Of a stretch of 16,056 bases of DNA, positions 1 to 6,926 are shown piece after piece. The notes beneath the pieces are model-generated. The model did not search any database. It saw only the letters and a list, made by a program, of their open reading frames with translations, and was not told the origin of the DNA. Origin of the DNA: an uncultured Lachnospiraceae bacterium (lineage in GTDB: Bacteria > Bacillota_A > Clostridia > Lachnospirales > Lachnospiraceae); assembly GCA_947178085.1 (NCBI GenBank), contig CAMWWS010000019.1:1-16056 (forward strand), written 5' to 3'. The number at the start of each line of letters is the position of its first letter. Positions within the stretch are counted from its first letter, which is position 1. Made by a program: the position numbers and the translations under genes.

Positions 1-879
1 TCGGAAGTTAAGGAGCTGACAGAAGGATTTTTTAATGTGGCATACAAAATCAGTTTGAATGACGGTCAGAATGTGATTTTAAAAGTATCGCCCAAAAAAG
101 AAGTACGGATTTTGGCCCATGAAAAAAATATCATGAAAAGCGAAGTGGAGGCCATGGAATTGGTAGGGGATATGCCGAAGATTCCGGTTCCCAAACTGCT
201 TGGCTTTGATGAAAGCTGCCAAATCTGCGAATCGCCATATTTTTTTATGGAGGTGCTGCCGGGAGAAAGCTTAAATAAAGTGAAGGAAACCCTGACGCAG
301 GAGCAGCTTCAGGATATTTATATGGAGACAGGGAGAATCATACGGCAGGTAAATGAGATAAACTGTCCTTGTTTTGGATATCCGGGGCAGCCGGAATTTC
401 AGGGAAAAGAGTGGTTTCCGGTATTTAAAAAGATGTTAGAAGCCTGTGTCAGAGATGCTGTTTCAGGAAATGTGGATTTAAAGATACCGACAGAAAAGCT
501 ATGGCAGTTTTTGGAAAGGGATAAAGCCATATTTGAAGAAGTGACGGAACCACAGCTGGTACATTGGGATTGCTGGGATGGAAACATTTTTGTGAGAAAT
601 GGAAAAATCACAGGTATTATAGACTGGGAGCGATGCCTTTGGGCTGACCCGCTGATGGAGGTTAATTTCCGTACTTATGATGATAATACGTGGTTTCGGA
701 AAGGATATGGTCTGGAAGAATTATCAGACATCGAATACCGCAGAGCTTTGTGGTATGACATTTATCTGATGATTATAATGTCGTCGGAATACGAATACCG
801 GAAATATGAAACGATGGATTCATATATATGGGCAACGGGAATGTTGCAGGAGCAGTTTGGGAAATTGGGAGCTTTATAA
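1..879 (+). CDS. Aminoglycoside phosphotransferase (APH)-family kinase, 5' end missing
   Basis: Probable small-molecule kinase of the APH/choline-kinase fold, cytoplasmic. The frame is open from base 1, and the residues before the GTG at 37 (SEVKELTEGFFN) match the start of an APH glycine-rich loop, so the gene begins upstream of the window and GTG37 is internal. Visible motifs, numbered from GTG37: ATP-binding lysine in VILKVSP (K16), catalytic loop HWDCWDGN (H176, D178, N183) equivalent to HxDxxxxN, and metal-binding IIDWE (D196). The C-terminal helical substrate region is complete. Known relatives phosphorylate aminoglycosides, macrolides, choline or other hydroxyl compounds. The substrate cannot be read here, and a resistance role should not be assumed. 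It converges on the GNAT gene with 8 nt between stop codons. Confidence 0.85.
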   Translation, partial: SEVKELTEGFFNVAYKISLNDGQNVILKVSPKKEVRILAHEKNIMKSEVEAMELVGDMPKIPVPKLLGFDESCQICESPYFFMEVLPGESLNKVKETLTQEQLQDIYMETGRIIRQVNEINCPCFGYPGQPEFQGKEWFPVFKKMLEACVRDAVSGNVDLKIPTEKLWQFLERDKAIFEEVTEPQLVHWDCWDGNIFVRNGKITGIIDWERCLWADPLMEVNFRTYDDNTWFRKGYGLEELSDIEYRRALWYDIYLMIIMSSEYEYRKYETMDSYIWATGMLQEQFGKLGAL

Positions 880-887
880 AAATTTTT

Positions 888-1385
888 TCATACACAAAAT
901 TCATATGTAACCTGGTCATCGTATCTGTCATTATGTCCTTCATTTCGCATGATTATCGTACCACCCACAGAGCGATAAAAATTCTGTGCCGGATAATTGT
1001 GTGAATTACAATTGCAGGTAAATTTTTCAAAACCATGTATTTGGCAATACTTTCTGAGCAATGCAAATGCCTGTTTTCCAATTCCCTGATGCTGATATTC
1101 CTGACGTATATAGAGGGATTGAATATAAACAGTTTCCGTGGTCAAAAAGTTGAAATATCCTATTGGATTACCTCTATTGACTATTAGATATACATGATAG
1201 GAGATATCCTGAATACGTTTTAAATCCCGCTGTCTGTGTTCTTCATAATCGTAATTATCAATTCTTTCATCAGAATAGATTCCACGATAGGTTGTATCCC
1301 ATATTTCATGACGAAGTTTAGATATGATTTCTGCTGCATACTCATTTGCTAAAACAAACTCAATCTCCATTTTTTCCATTGACAA
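888..1385 (-). CDS. GNAT-family N-acetyltransferase
   Basis: Acyl-CoA-dependent acetyltransferase of the GNAT fold, about 165 aa. The acetyl-CoA loop is QEYQHQGIGKQAF, matching the Q/RxxGxG/A motif A. It is preceded by the beta4 strand VYIQSLYI and followed by the motif B region NFYRSVGG. The start is uncertain. A GGAGG site (1395-1399) lies 9 nt from an in-frame TTG at 1385, 15 nt from ATG 1379 and 24 nt from ATG 1370. The longer TTG at 1418 has no ribosome site and would place this GGAGG inside the gene. I chose TTG 1385; 1379 is nearly as good and changes only two residues. The substrate is unknown. The gene converges on the APH-like kinase and shares the upstream spacer with the divergent HD gene. 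Confidence 0.85.
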   Translation of the reverse strand: MSMEKMEIEFVLANEYAAEIISKLRHEIWDTTYRGIYSDERIDNYDYEEHRQRDLKRIQDISYHVYLIVNRGNPIGYFNFLTTETVYIQSLYIRQEYQHQGIGKQAFALLRKYCQIHGFEKFTCNCNSHNYPAQNFYRSVGGTIIMRNEGHNDRYDDQVTYEFCV

Positions 1386-1394
1386 ATTACTATA

Positions 1395-1399
1395 CCTCC
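1395..1399 (-). promoter_or_regulatory. Ribosome binding site (GGAGG) of the GNAT gene
   Basis: GGAGG on the minus strand. Its distance of 9 nt to TTG 1385 and 15 nt to ATG 1379 rules against the upstream TTG at 1418 and sets the choice between the two downstream starts. Confidence 0.6.
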
Positions 1400-1435
1400 A
1401 GCCTTTTTTCCGATTCAACTATTTCATGCATGTCA

Positions 1436-1465
1436 ATAATAGCATATGATCCATGGCTGTTACAA
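1436..1465 (-). promoter_or_regulatory. Probable sigma-A promoter of the GNAT gene
   Basis: On the minus strand, TTGTAA (1460-1465), an 18-nt spacer and TATTAT (1436-1441). The -10 box lies about 50 nt upstream of the likely start codons. It is read by eye only. Confidence 0.4.
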
Positions 1466-1541
1466 GTAAAATAACCCTTCACAACCTGTACGAGCAGGCA
1501 GAGGAAATCGTAAATAGTGCGATGATTTATGCTTAGAGATG

Positions 1542-1550
1542 TGGTAGAAT
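1542..1550 (+). promoter_or_regulatory. Possible extended -10 promoter of the HD gene
   Basis: TGGTAGAAT fits the extended -10 form TGnTAnAAT, 39 nt before the ATG of the HD-domain gene. No good -35 box is seen at 16-18 nt. The rest of this 204-nt spacer (1386-1589) holds the divergent GNAT promoter and nothing else recognisable. Confidence 0.35.
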
Positions 1551-1589
1551 CATTTCAGACGATAAATTGAAAGCCTCAGAGGTAAAAAT

Positions 1590-2153
1590 ATGCGAGAAGA
1601 TATTTTACAGAGTTTACAAAATGAAATATATGACAGATGCCAAAAACAAACGAATAAATTTGGAATAGGATGTTACTATCATATTGTTGCAGTAGTTAAA
1701 AATGCAGAAATTCTGGCAGAAAAATACGGAGCTGATAAAGAAATTGTTATGATTGCGGCTTGGTTACATGATATTGCTTCCATTACAGATTATAGCTTGT
1801 ACGAACTTCATCATATACATGGGGCAGAAATGGCATATAGTATTTTAAAAGAATATGGCTACGATGACAAAAAAATTTCATTGGTACAAGAATGTATTAA
1901 AAATCACAGAGGTAGTGTAAATTTTGAAAAAAAGAGCCTTGAAGAATTATGTGTTGCTGATGCCGATGCCATCTCACATTTTGACAGTGTACCTGGTTTA
2001 TTGTATTTAGCCTACGTTCAGAAAGGCATGGAAATTGAAGCTGGTAAGGAATTTGTAAAAGATAAATTAACAAGAAGTTTTCAAAAATTATCTACAGAAA
2101 GTAAAAAATACTATCAAAATAAATTTGAAAAGGTCATGGAAGTCCTAAATTGA
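1590..2153 (+). CDS. HD-domain phosphohydrolase-like protein
   Basis: A 187-aa cytoplasmic protein of the HD metal-dependent phosphohydrolase superfamily. The metal ligands can be followed: H31 (CYYHIVAV), the signature H60-D61 in AAWLHDIA, H74/H75/H77 in ELHHIHGAEMA, H106 in IKNH and D124/D126 in VADADAISHF. Known members hydrolyse nucleotides or other phosphoesters; this short single-domain form resembles uncharacterised metal-dependent HD hydrolases, and no substrate can be inferred. The start is the ATG preceded by AGAGG. The gene is very AT-rich compared with the importer operon further right. Its stop codon lies 4 nt from that of the convergent MgtC gene. Confidence 0.85.
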   Translation: MREDILQSLQNEIYDRCQKQTNKFGIGCYYHIVAVVKNAEILAEKYGADKEIVMIAAWLHDIASITDYSLYELHHIHGAEMAYSILKEYGYDDKKISLVQECIKNHRGSVNFEKKSLEELCVADADAISHFDSVPGLLYLAYVQKGMEIEAGKEFVKDKLTRSFQKLSTESKKYYQNKFEKVMEVLN

Positions 2154-2157
2154 CAAC

Positions 2158-2838
2158 TTATAATTCGTTTATTATTCCGACACCTTCCATTTCCCGTAAA
2201 GTTTGCAAATATGCATTTTTGTTGACACCCTTCGGTATTCTGAAGGTGGTCATAATCTGAAAATATTGTCCTTTTGCCTTTGGCTTGTCCACCACAAAGG
2301 TATCGATAAAGCACTGGTCTTCATTCAGCTTTTGGGTGATATTCGTAATATCTTTTCCGCTGGTTGCCTCAATATATAGCGTCATGTATCTTGAATGTTT
2401 ATATACCTTGCTTTCGATATACGGAACAAAATGTACCCCTGCAAGCCAGAGTACGGTCAATATGACAGCACCGTCGATAAATCCGATTCCTACCGCCAGA
2501 CCGACACAGGCACAGGTCCAGATGCTCGCGGCGAAAGTAAGCCCCTTTATCCGGTGACCGGACACAAGGATAGAGCCGGCACCCAAAAACCCCACGCCGC
2601 TGATGGCCTGCGCGGCAATTCTGGAGATATCAAGCCGCCCCGGATAAAGCGCCTCAAGGTACTGTTCTAAAAGCATTATCATTGTAGCTCCAAGGCATAC
2701 GGTAATTATGGTCCGCACACCGCCACCGCGGCGCTTTGCACCTCTGTCGATGCCGATTACCGTACCGAGCACAAGGGATACGGCCATACGAATCATGATG
2801 CTGCTCCATGTCCAATCTGAAAAGGAAAGAGTAAACAT
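2158..2838 (-). CDS. MgtC/SapB-family membrane protein
   Basis: A 226-aa inner-membrane protein. The N-terminal MgtC domain (residues about 12-140) shows GIDRGAKRRGGGVRT (about 29-43), the GVGFLGAGSI motif (81-90) and GLTFAASIW (99-107), all hallmarks of the family, within about five hydrophobic segments. Residues about 150-226 form a soluble ACT-like C-terminal domain (YMTLYIEAT...FRIPKGVNKN). MgtC proteins are associated with growth at low magnesium, and in some pathogens with inhibiting F-type ATP synthase and with survival in macrophages; the role in a commensal clostridium is unknown. The start is an ATG preceded by GAGG. A near-consensus promoter leaves a leader of only about 40 nt, too short for the long magnesium-sensing leader known from Salmonella mgtA/mgtC. 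Confidence 0.9.
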   Translation of the reverse strand: MFTLSFSDWTWSSIMIRMAVSLVLGTVIGIDRGAKRRGGGVRTIITVCLGATMIMLLEQYLEALYPGRLDISRIAAQAISGVGFLGAGSILVSGHRIKGLTFAASIWTCACVGLAVGIGFIDGAVILTVLWLAGVHFVPYIESKVYKHSRYMTLYIEATSGKDITNITQKLNEDQCFIDTFVVDKPKAKGQYFQIMTTFRIPKGVNKNAYLQTLREMEGVGIINEL

Positions 2839-2883
2839 ATCGAATACCTCGCTGATTGTAACGAATTTTATGGGGTCAATTTT

Positions 2884-2912
2884 ATTATAAGAAATTATTC
2901 TAACGTTGTAAA
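2884..2912 (-). promoter_or_regulatory. Sigma-A promoter of the MgtC gene
   Basis: On the minus strand, TTTACA (2907-2912), a 17-nt spacer and a perfect TATAAT (2884-2889), 45 nt upstream of the MgtC-family ATG. Confidence 0.75.
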
Positions 2913-2957
2913 TATGCGGATCATATTACTTTCAGGGCTGAGCAAATTTGAATTACA

Positions 2958-2986
2958 TTGACATAGAAGTCGGTTTCTTTTAGAAT
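2958..2986 (+). promoter_or_regulatory. Sigma-A promoter of the Ig-like lipoprotein gene
   Basis: A perfect TTGACA (2958-2963), a 17-nt spacer and TAGAAT (2981-2986), 93 nt upstream of the lipoprotein ATG. It is divergent from the MgtC promoter, with about 45 nt between the two -35 boxes. The remaining leader (2990-3070) shows no clear hairpin. Confidence 0.75.
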
Positions 2987-3079
2987 TAGCATATAAGTCA
3001 GATATATGAATGACTATGGCGGTCAATGGTTTTGATTCATTGAGTAGAAGTCAATTCCCCGTTTCAGAAGGAGATTGAA

Positions 3080-4117
3080 ATGAGAAAATTAGCTATAAAT
3101 TTAGCATTAGCACTGGCATTAACATTAGCCCTATATGGCTGCGGTAACACATCAGGTTTAGAAAGTATAGATGAAAACGAAGATGAAAATGTAAATGGAA
3201 ATACAAACGTAAATGTAATTATAAACGAAACTATAAATGAAAATTCAAATGCCATCACTGGCATTTCCTTAGCTGACAGCAACGAATCCCGAAACGAAAA
3301 CGCGGTAAGCCCGTCAATAACAGAAGCAATACAGGGAGGTCCATATGGAAGGATTTCCGTATCGTTACCTGACGGCTGGAGCTACGAAGCGTGTCCGATT
3401 GACAGTGATGCTTTGATTAATGGCATGTACGGAATCCATTTATATCCTGAAGGTAAGACCAACGGTTATATTGAGCTTGCTTATGTAGAGTTTTTCGGTG
3501 TATGCGGAACAGGGCTTGAAACGGAAAAAGCAACTATTGCGGGAGACTCTGCCAATGTTGGAACTTATGATAATCATGAATATTGGGATTTTATTTCATT
3601 TAAGGGTGAAAATGAAGGTATTGTTGCACTGACATATTGCGTGGATGATTGGTGGAGTGAGTACGGCAATCAGACTTTGGATATCCTTGATACTCTGTCA
3701 TATGACAAGGATATAAAAGAAGGCAGTGCATATGTTTACAGTGAGGAATCACAGATAGAAGAGATTGGTCTGTCTTTATCTTTGAAAAATATATCTTCTA
3801 CAGGAGCGACCCTTGTTTTTAGAATATATGATGAAAATGCTCCGACCGGAGAGCTTGACTGTGGGGAAGATTTCACTATTGAGATGCAAAAAAATGGTAA
3901 ATGGGAAGAAGTTCCGATTCCTATAGAAGGGAATTATGCGTTTCATGACGTGGCCTATGTGATTAAAGGAGATAAAGCAGAAATGGATATGGAATGGAAA
4001 TGGATATATGGAGAACTTGAACCGGGCGAGTACAGGATAAAAAAGAGCGTTGATGATTTTAGAGCGAGTGGAGATTATGACGAATATACAGTTTATGCGC
4101 AATTTATCCTGAATTGA
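3080..4117 (+). CDS. Lipoprotein with N/E-rich linker and C-terminal Ig-like domain
   Basis: A 345-aa predicted lipoprotein anchored outside the membrane. A Leu/Ala-repeat signal core ends at the lipobox LYGC (Cys21). Residues about 31-58 are an Asn/Glu/Asp-rich linker. Residues about 85-215 form a beta-rich middle domain (VSLPDGWSYE...) of a type seen in clostridial secreted proteins but with no named function known to me. Residues about 225-345 resemble the Big_14-type bacterial Ig-like domain: LSLKNISSTGATLVF, PTGELDCG, NGKWEEVP, WIYGELEPGEYRI and DYDEYTVYAQF follow its usual order. AAGGAG lies shortly before the ATG. The gene converges on the phospholipase C-like gene with a single base between stop codons. 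Likely role is surface adhesion or sensing, which is inference only. Confidence 0.85.
   Translation: MRKLAINLALALALTLALYGCGNTSGLESIDENEDENVNGNTNVNVIINETINENSNAITGISLADSNESRNENAVSPSITEAIQGGPYGRISVSLPDGWSYEACPIDSDALINGMYGIHLYPEGKTNGYIELAYVEFFGVCGTGLETEKATIAGDSANVGTYDNHEYWDFISFKGENEGIVALTYCVDDWWSEYGNQTLDILDTLSYDKDIKEGSAYVYSEESQIEEIGLSLSLKNISSTGATLVFRIYDENAPTGELDCGEDFTIEMQKNGKWEEVPIPIEGNYAFHDVAYVIKGDKAEMDMEWKWIYGELEPGEYRIKKSVDDFRASGDYDEYTVYAQFILN
3170..3253 (+). repeat. Low-complexity Asn/Glu-coding stretch in the lipoprotein gene
   Basis: AAY, GAA and GTA codons alternate with a 6-nt period (for example GTAAAT, GAAAAT, GAAACT), giving a linker of Asn alternating with Glu, Val, Thr or Ile. It is an imperfect short-period repeat that could vary in length by slippage. 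Confidence 0.6.
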
Positions 4118-4118
4118 T

Positions 4119-4835
4119 TTAAGATAAATGGGTATATATTGCTTCGAGAACCAATTTGGTAGCTTGATTAATAAAGGTAGCATATTCATCTTTTGACATA
4201 CCGATATAAGGATATTTGCCTGATTCCTTCTTAGGTCTATACCCCATTATATTTATTTTACGGACAATTGACCCATTTGGTAAATAGTCGATATAATCAG
4301 GAAATGATTTGAGTCCCAGTATTTCTGTAAGATATCCGGATTGAGGATGCTTCTCCAGATATTCATTTTCAATGGAATAAATGTCCTTCATTCTATCTTC
4401 TTTATTGATAAGGAGTTTAACCGAATCCCAGTTTTTCGGCATTCCATCCGCTTTTATGCTTGATTCGGCATGATTTTCGATTCTGTCCCAGACTGCTTCA
4501 ATTCTTTTATTGTCACGAATGTATCTTTGAAATTCTGCATCCGTTATTAAATGTGCATAATATCCCCATAGAAAAGATTTCTCTTGAATTGAACTTATTT
4601 TATGCTTTCTTCTTTCTATATATTCTTCATAAAATTTATCGCAGTCCGAAGCGGTTTTTCTCTCGCCGCTCATCCAGTGTGTCACTTCACGAGATGGCGT
4701 GAAGTGTGTCCAATCTTCATTTTCAACATTACAATCCGGCGCAATATTACCTACACAAAATTCATGTCTGCAAAGAGTGGGTATTTTTTCAAGCACGTTG
4801 TCTGCGATAATTAAATGTGTAACCCATGTTGCCAT
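4119..4835 (-). CDS. Zinc-dependent phospholipase C-like family protein
   Basis: A 238-aa protein resembling the zinc-dependent phospholipase C/hydrolase family (alpha-helical, three-metal fold). Candidate metal ligands stand in the expected order: H7 (MATWVTHL), D34 (GNIAPDC), H44 and H53 (DWTHF, VTHW), then H95 and D99 in FLWGYYAHLITDAEF. No signal peptide is present, so unlike secreted clostridial phospholipases it should act in the cytoplasm, and its substrate need not be a phospholipid. AGGAGG lies 9 nt before the ATG. The upstream GNAT gene is on the same strand 75 nt away, so they may be cotranscribed. It converges on the lipoprotein gene with one base between stops. Confidence 0.75.
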   Translation of the reverse strand: MATWVTHLIIADNVLEKIPTLCRHEFCVGNIAPDCNVENEDWTHFTPSREVTHWMSGERKTASDCDKFYEEYIERRKHKISSIQEKSFLWGYYAHLITDAEFQRYIRDNKRIEAVWDRIENHAESSIKADGMPKNWDSVKLLINKEDRMKDIYSIENEYLEKHPQSGYLTEILGLKSFPDYIDYLPNGSIVRKINIMGYRPKKESGKYPYIGMSKDEYATFINQATKLVLEAIYTHLS

Positions 4836-4910
4836 CCTGTAATTCCTCCTGACGAATTAAGCCGGAATTGCTATAAAACCAACAATTTGTTCAGCTTTAA
4901 AAACTGAAAT

Positions 4911-5381
4911 TTACCGTACATAACGGTAGTACCTAAAGCCGTCTTCTTCTCTTACATAGTGAAAGCCAACCTTTTCAAGCACATGCTGACTCCGTGTGTT
5001 TTTTATAATTGTGTCTGCGTTAACCGCTGCCATTCCCAAAGTATCAAAAGCATACTGTAGTGCTAACCGTTCAGCACAAGTTCCATATCCATGCCCTTTC
5101 ACAGTGTCGTTTTTCATATGAATGCTTAAGGTGCATTCTTTATTTTCCCAATCTATCTGCTTTAGTTGAAGTTCACCTATGGGTATACCATCTTTCATAA
5201 TGGCAAATATGACACGGGATGGATTTTGCTTGGATTCAAAATATCTGTCTACTGAGTTTTCGTCATATTGGTATACGGTAAAAAGCTCCATGTCCATATA
5301 TATGGCAGGGTCATTTTCCCAGCCTTGATATAATTCATGACAAAGTTCTCTGGTCATAATGCATAGAGATATTTCTTTCAT
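4911..5381 (-). CDS. GNAT-family N-acetyltransferase (RimJ/RimL-like)
   Basis: A 156-aa acetyltransferase of the Acetyltransf_3 (RimJ/RimL) group. The acetyl-CoA binding segment is KGHGYGTCAERLALQYAF, and the family's C-terminal N-x-x-S-x-x-V-x-E-K-x-G-F pattern is present as NTRSQHVLEKVGFHYV. The N-terminal WENDPAIY is also typical. Members acetylate protein N-termini or small amines; the substrate here is unknown. AGAGG lies a few bases before the ATG. The phospholipase C-like gene follows on the same strand. The protein is distinct from the GNAT at 888-1385, so this is not a recent duplication. Confidence 0.87.
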   Translation of the reverse strand: MKEISLCIMTRELCHELYQGWENDPAIYMDMELFTVYQYDENSVDRYFESKQNPSRVIFAIMKDGIPIGELQLKQIDWENKECTLSIHMKNDTVKGHGYGTCAERLALQYAFDTLGMAAVNADTIIKNTRSQHVLEKVGFHYVREEDGFRYYRYVR

Positions 5382-5415
5382 AAATGCCTCTTCAAATCTC
5401 GATTTTGCAGATACA

Positions 5416-5444
5416 ATTATAGCCTGCTTTAAACAAGTCTACAA
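5416..5444 (-). promoter_or_regulatory. Possible promoter of the second GNAT gene
   Basis: Minus strand: a perfect TATAAT (5416-5421), about 35 nt before the ATG, with a weak TTGTAG at 17 nt (5439-5444). The -10 box is convincing and the -35 box is not. Confidence 0.4.
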
Positions 5445-5472
5445 TATGTATCTTTTAAATATGCAATGGGTA

Positions 5473-5481
5473 TGATATAAT
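5473..5481 (+). promoter_or_regulatory. Extended -10 promoter of the DUF4143 ATPase gene
   Basis: TGATATAAT is a perfect extended -10 (TG-n-TATAAT) 44 nt before the ATG. The expected -35 position reads TTTTAA and is poor, as allowed for extended -10 promoters. A GGAGG sits shortly before the ATG at 5526. Confidence 0.5.
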
Positions 5482-5525
5482 TATTACGAAAAAGTGGTCA
5501 TCTGGTCAAAATATCGGAGGTATTT

Positions 5526-6776
5526 ATGAATATTGCAAGAGATTTTTATTTAGAACAGATTAAGTTGCGTGAAAGAAATGGTATGATCAAAGTTATTACA
5601 GGTGTAAGAAGATGTGGCAAATCATATCTTATTTTTAAATTATTTAAAGAATCATTATTAGAAAGAAATGTACCGGAGAATCATATCATAGCAATTGCTT
5701 TAGATGGAATCGAAAATGAAGAATTAAGAGATCCGCATAAGTTATATGAGAATATTAAAAATTCATTAGTTGACGAAAAACAATATTATATACTTTTAGA
5801 TGAAATCCAGTATGTTGATCGTTTTCATGAAGTTATGAATAGCCTGCTTAGAATAGAAAATGTAGATGTATATGTAACAGGAAGTAATTCAAAATTTCTT
5901 TCTTCCGATATATTGACGGAATTTAGGGGGAGAGGTGATGAAATAAGGGTATATCCGCTTTCGTTTTCTGAATATCTTTCTGCTTTTGACGGAACAGAAG
6001 AAGATGCATGGTTAGAATATATGACTTATGGCGGTTTACCAAGGATTTTATCAATGCAGACAGATGAACAAAAAAGTAAGTATTTGACAGATTTATTTGA
6101 AGAGACATATCTTAAGGATATTATTGAACGTAATAATATTAGAAATATTGCTGAACTAGGAGAATTAGTGAATATCATTGCATCGGCTGTAGGCTCGCTT
6201 ACGAATCCAAAAAAGCTTGAAAACACATTTAAAATTATTGACAGAAGTGATATCACAGATAAAACAATAAAAAACTATTTGGATTATTTAAAAGCAGCTT
6301 TTTTAATTGACACAGCGATCAGATATGATATTAAGGGTAAGAAATATATAAATACGCCGATGAAAATCTATTTTACAGATTTGGGTCTGAGAAATGCGAG
6401 ACTGGGATTCAGGCAGATTGAAGAAACGAATTTAATGGAGAATATTATATATAATGAACTAAAAAGAAGAGGATTTAATGTTGATGTTGGATTGATAGAA
6501 ATACGGGAAGATATTGACGGAAAACGTGTGCGTAAGCAGTTGGAAGTGGATTTTATTGCATACAAAGGAAATAATAAGTACTATATCCAGTCTGCGTTTT
6601 CTATACCGGATGAGGAAAAAAAGAGACAGGAAGAACGACCATTATTGAACATTCCGGATTCCTTTAAGAAAATAGTTGTTGTAGGGAATTACATTAAATT
6701 AAAAAGGGATGATATGGGAATAACGACAATGAGTATAAGAGAATTTTTAAAAAAAGAAAACAGTTTGAATTTGTAG
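5526..6776 (+). CDS. AAA ATPase with C-terminal DUF4143
   Basis: A 416-aa cytoplasmic P-loop ATPase of the AAA_14/DUF4143 family. Walker A is GVRRCGKS (26-33), Walker B is YILLDEIQYV (D92, E93), and TGSNS (118-122) and FRGRG (133-137) are the usual following motifs. From about residue 195 the DUF4143 region begins (DIIERNNIRN), ending in LEVDFIAYKGNNKYYIQ, which in this family resembles a degenerate PD-(D/E)xK nuclease fold with Gln in the last position. Function is unknown; such genes occur in many copies in gut Firmicutes and Bacteroidetes and are often single, accessory and strain-variable. It has its own promoter and is clearly AT-richer than the operon that follows. Confidence 0.88.
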   Translation: MNIARDFYLEQIKLRERNGMIKVITGVRRCGKSYLIFKLFKESLLERNVPENHIIAIALDGIENEELRDPHKLYENIKNSLVDEKQYYILLDEIQYVDRFHEVMNSLLRIENVDVYVTGSNSKFLSSDILTEFRGRGDEIRVYPLSFSEYLSAFDGTEEDAWLEYMTYGGLPRILSMQTDEQKSKYLTDLFEETYLKDIIERNNIRNIAELGELVNIIASAVGSLTNPKKLENTFKIIDRSDITDKTIKNYLDYLKAAFLIDTAIRYDIKGKKYINTPMKIYFTDLGLRNARLGFRQIEETNLMENIIYNELKRRGFNVDVGLIEIREDIDGKRVRKQLEVDFIAYKGNNKYYIQSAFSIPDEEKKRQEERPLLNIPDSFKKIVVVGNYIKLKRDDMGITTMSIREFLKKENSLNL

Positions 6777-6818
6777 TTTTTACTGAGAAAAGTACTCACT
6801 GCTTACCGACATTGAATC

Positions 6819-6847
6819 TAGACAACCTTTGTTTTTTTCAGTATAAT
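6819..6847 (+). promoter_or_regulatory. Main promoter of the ABC importer operon
   Basis: TAGACA (6819-6824), a 17-nt spacer with a T-tract and a perfect TATAAT (6842-6847). The predicted start site is near 6854, giving a leader of about 73 nt before the ATPase gene. Confidence 0.75.
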
Positions 6848-6848
6848 A

Positions 6849-6877
6849 ACAGAAAATTTACTTCGTAAATTATCTGT
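6849..6877 (+). promoter_or_regulatory. Palindromic operator candidate over the operon start site
   Basis: A 29-nt imperfect palindrome: ACAGA-A-AATTTAC, TTC, GTAAATT-A-TCTGT. Twelve of 13 positions in each arm pair, with one central A/A mismatch. It begins 1 nt after the -10 box and spans the likely +1, the usual place for a repressor site. No U-tract follows, so it is not a terminator. The regulator is not encoded in the window. Confidence 0.6.
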
Positions 6878-6926
6878 AGAAAAATAAGAAGGTAGATTGT
6901 AGCTGCGAAAGGAGCATAGTTTTTAT

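Noticed and set aside
1453..1536. A 27-codon open frame (MAVTSKITLHNLYEQ...) in the GNAT/HD spacer
   Set aside because: It has no ribosome site and overlaps the likely GNAT promoter. It could be a decayed gene fragment, but nothing proves it.
2839..2883. A magnesium-sensing leader before the MgtC-family gene
   Set aside because: The promoter leaves only about 40 nt of leader, with no M-box or hairpin switch.
1..6776. Integron-like cassette array
   Set aside because: There are no repeated attC-like sites between the genes, orientations alternate and most genes have their own promoters.
6849..6877. Terminator of the DUF4143 ATPase gene
   Set aside because: The stem is AT-rich, has no T-tract after it and sits directly downstream of a strong -10 box; operator is the better reading.
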